This document shows positions 14,501-19,786 of a stretch of 19,786 bases of DNA, piece after piece (within the stretch, counting starts at the first letter, position 1; each line of letters begins with the position of its first letter). The stretch comes from an uncultured bacterium (lineage in GTDB: Bacteria; Pseudomonadota; Gammaproteobacteria; Burkholderiales; Burkholderiaceae_E): NCBI GenBank assembly GCA_903864485.1, contig CAIPGD010000241.1, forward strand, positions 1 through 19,786. Reading direction: 5' to 3'. Under the pieces are notes generated by a model. It was given only the letters and a program-made list of their open reading frames with translations. It ran no database searches and had not been told where the DNA came from. A program made the translations under genes and the position numbers.

Positions 14501-15518
14501 GCGGGCCAACGTCCGCAGCCGGGGTATCGACGGATATTTCAATTGGCGCGACGCGTTGCCTGGCCAGCCGATCGGCACTCTGACGGCGCGATTTGGCCGT
14601 CTGGTGATTCCAGAGTCGCGGCGCAGTGACGTCGCCTCGATGCTGGCAGATGCGCTCCCTGATCGATTGCCTGGACTGGATGTCGCCGCCGAAGAACTTG
14701 TTTTGGGGGAGAGCAACCTGGGCGCGTTTCAACTGATTGCGAGCAACGGGGGTAGTGCGACCGATCCAGTTTGGCAAATTGAGACGCTGAGTTTGCGCAA
14801 TCCCGGTGGCAAATTAACGGCGACCGGAAGATGGGGCGGTGAAGGTGCAGTGCGCCCTGAGGACCGCGTCACCCGTCTGAATTTCGACCTCGAGGTCCTG
14901 GATTCCGCGCGCCTCTTGTCCACCTTTGGGTTGGTCGATTTGATCCGGGGCGGCGGTGGTCGAATTAACGGAGAACTGACCTGGAAGGGTTTGCCGATGG
15001 CATGGGAGTCGCGCATGCTTGGCGGGCAGTTGGCGCTCGAGATCGGTCGGGGCCAGTTCCTCAAGGCAGATCCTGGCCTCGCAAAGCTGATTGGGGTGCT
15101 TAATCTACAGTCGCTCCCGCGCAGGCTGCAGTTCGATTTTCGCGACGTCTTCGCCGAAGGATTTGCCTTCGATCGCATTTCGGGTCGGGTTGCGATTAAA
15201 GACGGGGTGGCCCGAACGTCAGACCTGCGTATGCAGGGAATTTCGGCACTGGTCGCGATCCGTGGGAGTGCCGATATCGCTCAGGAGACCCAGAATCTGG
15301 CGGTAGAGGTTGTACCCCAACTCAATGCGGGTCTGGCGGCGCTGGGGTATGCGGCGGCGGTTAACCCGGCGATTGGCCTCGGTTCGCTGGTCGCACAATT
15401 TGTGCTCCGGGAACCCCTGCAGGCGTTGTTCGCCTTTACGGTCGACGTCCGCGGGCCCTGGGCCGACCCAGTCGTGGTCCGTCGGAGCCCATCTGCCACC
15501 TCAACTCGCTTAAAGTGA
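11541..15518 (+). CDS. yhdP: YhdP-family AsmA-like protein (TIGR02099/DUF3971)
   Basis: YhdP is an inner-membrane-anchored, periplasm-spanning AsmA-like protein; in E. coli it works with TamB and YdbH in moving phospholipid toward the outer membrane. From ATG 11541 the product has 1325 residues. A single N-terminal membrane segment (about 17–38, L-L-V-G-L-V-L-A-A-V-L-I-G-G) is followed by L-L-G-A-P-V-E-V and then long beta-rich repeats, ending in an AsmA-like C-terminal part near R-M-Q-G-I-S-A-L-V-A-I-R-G-S-A-D-I. The frame is open back to 11271, but that part is antisense to glnE. A Gly-Ala-Thr triplet repeat lies at about residues 863–871. The stop overlaps the tldD start, so the two are probably co-translated. 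Confidence 0.92.
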   Translation: MTTNRTFSRAPSIARWTRVLLVGLVLAAVLIGGGYLGVRHVLWPRIDAVRPLLLEQLTQLLGAPVEVSRLDADWVGVNPSVTIEGLSLRDPTGAVVLKVPQLSAQLSWNSLLSGEPRFNRIVLTDAQLEIERETHDLWRVAGVAFRPNEPLTFLRWVLTQADVELRRARIRIQDRTLPDGQARPGPALTQVLEGVDLKLHNRGTQHQLSIEVPASGAELQAVKIESTFSHQRFKPAEDFEHWSGQAKLSAKRLDLGVLARHLSMPGGLTQGALEGQLEITLAPPAQGHARTGHADLNFTLRDLALQRSNGPLSLATVSLAASVGLDEALWSVQLKQLDMKDPASLTLKINSGGKDLSFDRNTLSPRAGQLQLSRFELADATPWLDRIPLSDEWRDRLRQQAPKGAVLDGTAKWSRGAGDGLVWELNAGFERASLAALPAAPNRPGQPGFSNLTGRVQWRDQGGRLQISSTEASIVLPGVLAEPAVNLDQLNADVQWRFENGATALNIDQLRFANADLAGELSGALQIPDSKVAATADLTGRLQRAEAKRIPRYVPTRLGPELRAWLASALQGGQARDVKMRLQGRLDRFPFVKPADGTFRVDVPVREVRLAYAEGWPVAEAMTGDLTFAGNGMTVRLDSAQIFGLRLSAVNASIADFDRSVLRLDLLGTGPAQEMVRFSNESPLNARLGGVTNSVQTTGDARLNVRLSLPLAQLDQTSVNGGIQFAGNSVAFESAIPPLTQVQGYLDFSDRGFALRELRGMFLGGPIALEADTQTRATASSQPIDLRASGTVSAAGLRQLVDNELLRRLSGNTRYEAQLNIQGASTRLRVKSDLIGLGSVLPAPFAKSAEAPLPLALEMRPMGATGATGATGDEITARLGESIRMAFERRLDPAAKKWLPTRGILAIGNEPTLPETGFAVRVDSDIVDVDQWSQVLGDSRLPDAPSKGPDLVSVLPSVVTIRTKDLVIAGRHLQDAVVGATRAGGYWRANVRSRGIDGYFNWRDALPGQPIGTLTARFGRLVIPESRRSDVASMLADALPDRLPGLDVAAEELVLGESNLGAFQLIASNGGSATDPVWQIETLSLRNPGGKLTATGRWGGEGAVRPEDRVTRLNFDLEVLDSARLLSTFGLVDLIRGGGGRINGELTWKGLPMAWESRMLGGQLALEIGRGQFLKADPGLAKLIGVLNLQSLPRRLQFDFRDVFAEGFAFDRISGRVAIKDGVARTSDLRMQGISALVAIRGSADIAQETQNLAVEVVPQLNAGLAALGYAAAVNPAIGLGSLVAQFVLREPLQALFAFTVDVRGPWADPVVVRRSPSATSTRLK
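14127..14153 (+). repeat. 9-base in-frame repeat in yhdP encoding (Gly-Ala-Thr)3
   Basis: GGTGCCACG, GGTGCTACG and GGTGCCACT follow one another and encode three Gly-Ala-Thr units between two beta-rich parts of YhdP. The units differ only at synonymous third positions. The segment is likely a surface loop of variable length. Confidence 0.85.
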
Positions 15519-16987
15519 TGGTCATGAAGACAGAACCCTCGATCCGCCATCTCGCGATTGCTCGCGACACGCTGCTCGCGCCCTTCGGTTTGGTCGAACC
15601 CGACCTGGCGCGCGCATTTTCTGAACTCTTTGAACATCGGATTGATTTCGCCGATCTGTATTTTCAGCAAACTCGTTCGGAGTCCTGGCGCCTTGAAGAA
15701 GGCATCGTCAAATCCGGCAGTTTCGGCATTGATCAGGGCGTAGGCGTCCGCGCAGTTGTTGGCGATCGGACCGCGTTTGCCTACTCGGATGCGATTGGGG
15801 TCGAGCCACTGATCCAAGCCGCACGCACGGTTCGTGGGATCGCGCGCCGGGGTTCTGGCCGGGTCAAAATTCCAACACCGGTTGGATTTGAACAACGCGG
15901 CGGCCATACGCTTTACGGCCTGGATGACCCCATCCGTTCTTTGGACGCCCAGGCCAAGGTCGACCTGCTCGGACGCGTGGAAGTCATGGCCCGCGCCCGC
16001 GACCCGCGCGTCGTTCAAGTGATGGCAGGCCTTGCGGCAGAACATGATGTGGTCCTCGTTGTCCGCTCCGACGGGTTGATGGCGGCCGATGTGCGACCGC
16101 TGGTTCGCCTCTCGGTGACGGTCATCGCCGAGTCTGATGGGCGCCGGGAGGTCGGTAGTGCCGGCGGCGGTGGGCGCTTCGGGTTCGAACGCTTTGATGA
16201 GGAAACGGTTCGCCGAACCGTCGAAGAAGCCGTCCAGCAGGCCTTGGTCAATCTGGACTCCCGCCCCGCGCCGGCCGGCACGATGAGCGTAGTGTTAGGT
16301 TCCGGTTGGCCGGGTATTCTGCTGCATGAGGCGATTGGCCATGGCCTTGAGGGCGACTTCAATCGCAAGGGCTCGAGTGCATTCGCCGGCCAGCTTGGTC
16401 AGCGGGTTGCGGCGCCTGGTGTGACCGTAGTCGACGATGGGACCCTGCCCGACCGCCGGGGTTCACTGAACGTCGACGATGAGGGCAACCCGACGCGTGA
16501 GAACGTATTGATTGAAGACGGCATCCTATGTTCGTATCTTCAGGACACCCTGAATGCCCGTTTGATGAAAGTCCCGGTGACTGGCAATGGGCGTCGGGAG
16601 TCTTTCGCGCATTTGCCGATGCCAAGGATGACCAACACCTGCATGATGGCCGGCGACCGCGATCCGGCTGAAATCGTCGCCTCGCTTGACCGTGGACTGT
16701 ATGCCGTTAATTTCGGCGGTGGTCAGGTGGATATTACGAACGGCAAGTTTGTTTTTTCGGCCTCCGAGGCCTACTGGGTTGAGGGCGGCAAGATTCAGTA
16801 TCCGGTCAAGGGCGCGACCATTATTGGTAATGGTCCCGACGCATTGACTCGGGTCACGATGATTGGTAACGATCTGCGGCTCGATCCAGGGATTGGCACC
16901 TGTGGCAAAGACGGTCAGAGCGTGCCGGTCGGGGTTGGGCAGCCAACGCTGCGCATCGAAGGCTTGACTGTGGGTGGGACCGGCTGA
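15518..16987 (+). CDS. tldD: Metalloprotease TldD
   Basis: TldD is the catalytic subunit of the TldD/TldE heterodimer, which degrades unfolded peptides and in some species processes the microcin B17 leader and the antitoxin CcdA. The metal site H-E-A-I-G-H-G-L-E-G-D-F-N-R-K-G (from residue 270) is intact, and G-T-C-G-K-D-G-Q near the C-terminus is typical. Length is 489 residues from ATG 15518, which overlaps the yhdP stop as TGATG; GTG 15515 and ATG 15524 are alternatives. It is followed after 23 bases by matB. The partner gene tldE/pmbA is not in the window. In related genomes I recall a nitrilase-family gene between yhdP and tldD; none is present here. Confidence 0.96.
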   Translation: MVMKTEPSIRHLAIARDTLLAPFGLVEPDLARAFSELFEHRIDFADLYFQQTRSESWRLEEGIVKSGSFGIDQGVGVRAVVGDRTAFAYSDAIGVEPLIQAARTVRGIARRGSGRVKIPTPVGFEQRGGHTLYGLDDPIRSLDAQAKVDLLGRVEVMARARDPRVVQVMAGLAAEHDVVLVVRSDGLMAADVRPLVRLSVTVIAESDGRREVGSAGGGGRFGFERFDEETVRRTVEEAVQQALVNLDSRPAPAGTMSVVLGSGWPGILLHEAIGHGLEGDFNRKGSSAFAGQLGQRVAAPGVTVVDDGTLPDRRGSLNVDDEGNPTRENVLIEDGILCSYLQDTLNARLMKVPVTGNGRRESFAHLPMPRMTNTCMMAGDRDPAEIVASLDRGLYAVNFGGGQVDITNGKFVFSASEAYWVEGGKIQYPVKGATIIGNGPDALTRVTMIGNDLRLDPGIGTCGKDGQSVPVGVGQPTLRIEGLTVGGTG

Positions 16988-17010
16988 CGCGCACTTCGGA
17001 TTCCGTCGAC

Positions 17011-18549
17011 ATGAAGCACAATTTGTATTCCGTCCTGCGGGCGGGGTTTCCCGCCGATCTGGACACCATCGCAGTTGAAACCGATCAGGGTCAGCGCTAT
17101 CGCTGGCGTGATCTCGAGCAGGGCAGCGCCAGGCTTGCAAACTTTTTCGATTCGCTGGGCTTGAGCCCCGACGCCCGCATCGCGGTGCAGGCCGAAAAAT
17201 CCGTTGAATACTTGCTGCTTTATCTCGCCACGGTGCGTGCTGGGCGGGTGTTTCTGCCGCTCAATACCGCCTACAAAGCGGATGAAATCACCTATTTCCT
17301 AGGTGATGCCCAACCCGAGGTATTGGTCTGTAGCTCGGCCAATGCGCCCTGGGTGGGCGAGATTGCCGCGAATGCCGGCGTCCGCCATGTTTTTACGCTC
17401 GATGAAGACCGTAGCGGGACGCTTCTCGAATTGTCGGCCGAATGTTCCGACGAACAGATCGTCGCTTCGTGTGGCCCACACGATCTGGCCGCCATTCTCT
17501 ACACCAGTGGCACCACAGGGCGCAGTAAGGGCGCCATGCTGTCGCACGGCAATCTGTGGTCGAACGCCCAAACCCTGAAAGATTATTGGGGGTGGCAACC
17601 CGGCGACGTTTTGATTCATGCCCTGCCGGTTTTTCATGTCCATGGGCTTTTCGTGGCCATTCACGCTGCCTTGCTCAATGGCAGCAAGATGCTCTGGATG
17701 TCGAAATTCGACCCGCGTCAGGTCATTGAACGGATGTCTGATGCGACCGTTTTCATGGGCGTACCGACACTCTATGTCCGGATGTTGGCTGAACCTGCGC
17801 TGACGCCTGCGCGAACGCAATCGATGCGCTTGTTTATTTCGGGCTCGGCGCCCCTGTTGATTGAGACGTTTGAGGCCTGGCGCGAGCGCACTGGGCACAC
17901 CATCCTCGAGCGGTATGGCATGAGCGAGACGGTCATGCTGACCTCGAACCCCTACGTGGCGGATCCCCGTTATTCGGGTCACAGTGAGCGTCGCGGGGGT
18001 ACGGTTGGATTTCCCCTGCCCGGTGTTGAACTCCGGATTTGTGGGGGCGATGGCGCGACTCTGGCCGACGGGGAGATCGGTGGTGTCGAAGTCAAGGGGC
18101 CGAACGTGTTTCAGGGCTACTGGCGCATGCCCGAGAAAACCCGCGAAGAGTTCACCGAGGATGGTTTTTTCAAAACCGGCGATCTGGGTCAGATCGACCA
18201 GCAAGGCTACGTCGTGTTGGTCGGACGCAGTAAAGATCTGATTATCAGCGGGGGCTTTAACGTCTACCCCGCCGAAATCGAGGGGATTCTTAATGAACTG
18301 GAGGGCGTTGCCGAAAGTGCCCTCATCGGGGTTCCCCATCCCGACTTTGGGGAGGTTGGGGTCGCCATCGTGGTGGCCAGGCCGGGTGCTGAGTTGACGG
18401 GCGATGCGCTGATCGAGGCCCTCAAAAAGCGTCTCGCGAACTTCAAAATACCAAAACGATGTTTCATCGTAGATGCATTGCCGCGCAATACGATGGGCAA
18501 AGTCCAGAAGAACCTGTTGCGCAATCAGTACCAAGTTTCTTTTTCCTGA
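17011..18549 (+). CDS. matB: Malonyl-CoA synthetase MatB (malonate–CoA ligase)
   Basis: MatB is an acyl-adenylate-forming enzyme that ligates malonate to CoA at the cost of ATP. The 512-residue product resembles the Rhodopseudomonas MatB as I recall it. It has the P-loop Y-T-S-G-T-T-G-R-S-K-G at 164–174, L-F-I-S-G-S-A-P-L-L at 274–283, E-R-Y-G-M-S-E-T at 300–307 followed by T-S-N-P-Y, which is typical of MatB, K-T-G-D-L-G at 388–393, and the catalytic Lys497 in P-R-N-T-M-G-K-V-Q-K-N. The segment after T-S-N-P-Y (315–330) seems longer than in the alphaproteobacterial enzyme. The gene sits 23 bases after tldD and 6 bases before aroG, so it is probably in their operon. A related medium-chain acyl-CoA ligase is possible but much less likely. 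Confidence 0.9.
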   Translation: MKHNLYSVLRAGFPADLDTIAVETDQGQRYRWRDLEQGSARLANFFDSLGLSPDARIAVQAEKSVEYLLLYLATVRAGRVFLPLNTAYKADEITYFLGDAQPEVLVCSSANAPWVGEIAANAGVRHVFTLDEDRSGTLLELSAECSDEQIVASCGPHDLAAILYTSGTTGRSKGAMLSHGNLWSNAQTLKDYWGWQPGDVLIHALPVFHVHGLFVAIHAALLNGSKMLWMSKFDPRQVIERMSDATVFMGVPTLYVRMLAEPALTPARTQSMRLFISGSAPLLIETFEAWRERTGHTILERYGMSETVMLTSNPYVADPRYSGHSERRGGTVGFPLPGVELRICGGDGATLADGEIGGVEVKGPNVFQGYWRMPEKTREEFTEDGFFKTGDLGQIDQQGYVVLVGRSKDLIISGGFNVYPAEIEGILNELEGVAESALIGVPHPDFGEVGVAIVVARPGAELTGDALIEALKKRLANFKIPKRCFIVDALPRNTMGKVQKNLLRNQYQVSFS

Positions 18550-18555
18550 ACCGTT

Positions 18556-19623
18556 ATGACAACCCCTGTTACCGACGATCTTCGGATCCGCGAAATCCTT
18601 GAACTCGCGCCCCCCTCTCATTTGTTGCGCGAATTCCCCGTTACCGAAGCTGTAGCGCGAACAACCGCAAGTGCGCGTGATGCTGTCCATCGCATCCTGC
18701 ATGGGATGGACGACCGGATCGTTGTCGTCATTGGGCCCTGTTCGATCCATGATCCCCAGGCCGCTTACGAGTACGCTCAACGCCTGGCGGAGCAGCGCCG
18801 CCGATTTGCTGGCGAGCTTGAAATCATCATGCGGGTCTATTTTGAAAAGCCCCGTACCACGGTCGGCTGGAAGGGTCTGATCAACGACCCCTCGCTGGAT
18901 GGCAGTTTTGACATTAACCGGGGACTGCGACTCGGGCGTGAAGTGCTGCTGGAAATCAATTCGCTCGGGCTCCCTGCCGGCGTCGAGTTCCTCGACATGA
19001 TCACCCCTCAGTACATCGCTGATCTGGTGTCCTGGGGTGCGATTGGCGCGCGGACCACCGAATCGCAAATCCATCGCGAACTCGCCTCTGGGCTCTCATG
19101 TCCCGTCGGGTTCAAGAACGGGACCGACGGCAATTTGCGAATTGCTTTGGACGCGATCCGCTCGGCCAGTCAACCCCATCACTTTCTCTCGGTGACCAAG
19201 GGCGGGCACTCGGCGATCGTCCGGACGCTGGGCAATGAAGATTGCCATGTCATTCTCCGGGGCGGAAAATTTCCAAATTTTGATGCGGTCAGTGTCGAGG
19301 CCGCGTGTCGCGAATCATCGGCGGTCAACGTGTCTTGCCGTCTGATGATTGACGCAAGTCATGGCAACAGTCAGAAAAAGCCCGAGAATCAAGTCCCCGT
19401 GACTCAGGACGTCGCAGCTCAAGTCGCCGGTGGCGATGAACGCATTTTCGGCATGATGATCGAGAGTCATCTCGTGGCCGGTCGCCAGGATCTGGTCGCA
19501 GGGCAGCCACTGACCTACGGTCAAAGCATCACCGATGGATGCATTTCGTGGGAGGACAGTGTGCCGCTCCTGGAGGTGCTTGCGATGGCGGTGCGACAGC
19601 GGCGCCTAAAACGCGGGGAATAA
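18556..19623 (+). CDS. aroG: Class I DAHP synthase (3-deoxy-7-phosphoheptulonate synthase), AroG type
   Basis: This enzyme condenses phosphoenolpyruvate and erythrose 4-phosphate to DAHP, the first step of the shikimate pathway. The 355-residue product aligns with E. coli AroG with a one-residue shift. Metal ligands are Cys62, His269, Glu303 and Asp327. P-C-S-I-H-D-P, M-R-V-Y-F-E-K-P-R-T-T-V-G-W-K-G and G-A-I-G-A-R-T-T-E-S-Q are all present. Residues that line the phenylalanine site in AroG (the Asp-Asp pair at 7–8, Ser181, Phe210) are conserved, so inhibition by phenylalanine is a reasonable inference. It starts 6 bases after the matB stop with no evident Shine-Dalgarno sequence, which suggests translational coupling. 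Confidence 0.95.
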   Translation: MTTPVTDDLRIREILELAPPSHLLREFPVTEAVARTTASARDAVHRILHGMDDRIVVVIGPCSIHDPQAAYEYAQRLAEQRRRFAGELEIIMRVYFEKPRTTVGWKGLINDPSLDGSFDINRGLRLGREVLLEINSLGLPAGVEFLDMITPQYIADLVSWGAIGARTTESQIHRELASGLSCPVGFKNGTDGNLRIALDAIRSASQPHHFLSVTKGGHSAIVRTLGNEDCHVILRGGKFPNFDAVSVEAACRESSAVNVSCRLMIDASHGNSQKKPENQVPVTQDVAAQVAGGDERIFGMMIESHLVAGRQDLVAGQPLTYGQSITDGCISWEDSVPLLEVLAMAVRQRRLKRGE

Positions 19624-19643
19624 ACCCGGGTGGTGCCCCGATA

Positions 19644-19786
19644 TCAGGCGGCCGCCGTTTGGGGTACTGCCGCCTCGCGGATTGGGAGATTGACGAGCGC
19701 TGCAAAGGCGGCGAGAGCCGCATCGGCGTACCACATCCACTGAAAATTCCCCAGGTGCGCAAGTGCTAAGCCGCCCAGCCAGGCGC
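19644..19786 (-). CDS. C-terminus of a probable MFS transporter, cut by the window edge
   Basis: On the - strand a frame open from the right edge to TGA at 19644–19646 encodes 47 residues. They form a hydrophobic helix (W-L-G-G-L-A-L-A-H-L-G-N-F, W-M-W-Y-A-D-A-A-L-A-A-F-A-A-L-V) and a short cytoplasmic-type tail (N-L-P-I-R-E-A). This is the usual last membrane segment and tail of bacterial major facilitator transporters, where a family member typically ends in G followed by W-W-x-A-x-A-L and N-x-P-I. The substrate cannot be told. It converges on aroG, with 20 bases between the stops and no clear terminator. Confidence 0.6.
   Translation of the reverse strand, partial: AWLGGLALAHLGNFQWMWYADAALAAFAALVNLPIREAAVPQTAAA

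Noticed and set aside
15281..16045. A 254-codon - strand frame over the yhdP/tldD junction.
   Set aside because: It is antisense to two strongly supported genes and has no family features or ribosome binding site.
17299..19074. A 591-codon open frame on the - strand spanning most of matB and the start of aroG.
   Set aside because: It is wholly antisense to two clearly identified genes. Its translation is of mixed composition with no recognisable domain, and long antisense frames are common in GC-rich DNA.

Overview
The window reads as ordinary chromosome of a GC-rich betaproteobacterium, most likely of the order Burkholderiales. This rests on protein family content and on gene order recalled from that group (moaC facing an M48 protease gene; glnE–ilvE–zinc-finger–waaF; yhdP with tldD and aroG close to glnE). 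No marker gene is present to confirm it. There are 15 protein genes, two of them cut by the window edges. I see no tRNA, rRNA, CRISPR array, insertion sequence or prophage gene, and no gene-free stretch longer than about 100 bases.

Region 1 (1–2553, + strand) is the 3' part of a malonate decarboxylase (mdc) operon. It holds the tail of an upstream gene, then mdcG and mdcB, which make and attach the special 2'-(5''-triphosphoribosyl)-3'-dephospho-CoA prosthetic group of the acyl carrier subunit, and mdcH, the malonyl transferase. The genes touch or overlap. This block looks lower in GC than the rest and carries in-frame short tandem repeats and a T10 run.

Region 2 (2579–4737) has moaC (molybdenum cofactor synthesis, - strand) divergent from a periplasmic M48 metalloprotease with an assumed TPR-like C-terminal half (BepA type).

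Region 3 (4734–11502, - strand, listed in order of transcription) runs glnE, ilvE, a small CHCC zinc-finger protein, waaF, a YheT-type hydrolase and a family of unknown function. The last four genes overlap or nearly abut and probably form one transcript. The yheT-like gene appears to begin at a CTG codon.

Region 4 (11541–19623, + strand) runs yhdP, tldD, matB and aroG, spaced closely enough to be one operon. matB encodes malonyl-CoA synthetase, so the window holds two unrelated malonate-activating systems: decarboxylation on the Mdc carrier protein, and ligation to CoA. MatB could supply the malonyl-CoA that MdcH uses to prime the Mdc carrier; that is inference. The window ends in the C-terminus of a probable MFS transporter on the - strand.

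I found no convincing new multi-gene system. The observations most worth checking are the matB placement, the CTG start, the in-frame microsatellites and the unknown gene at 4734–5387.
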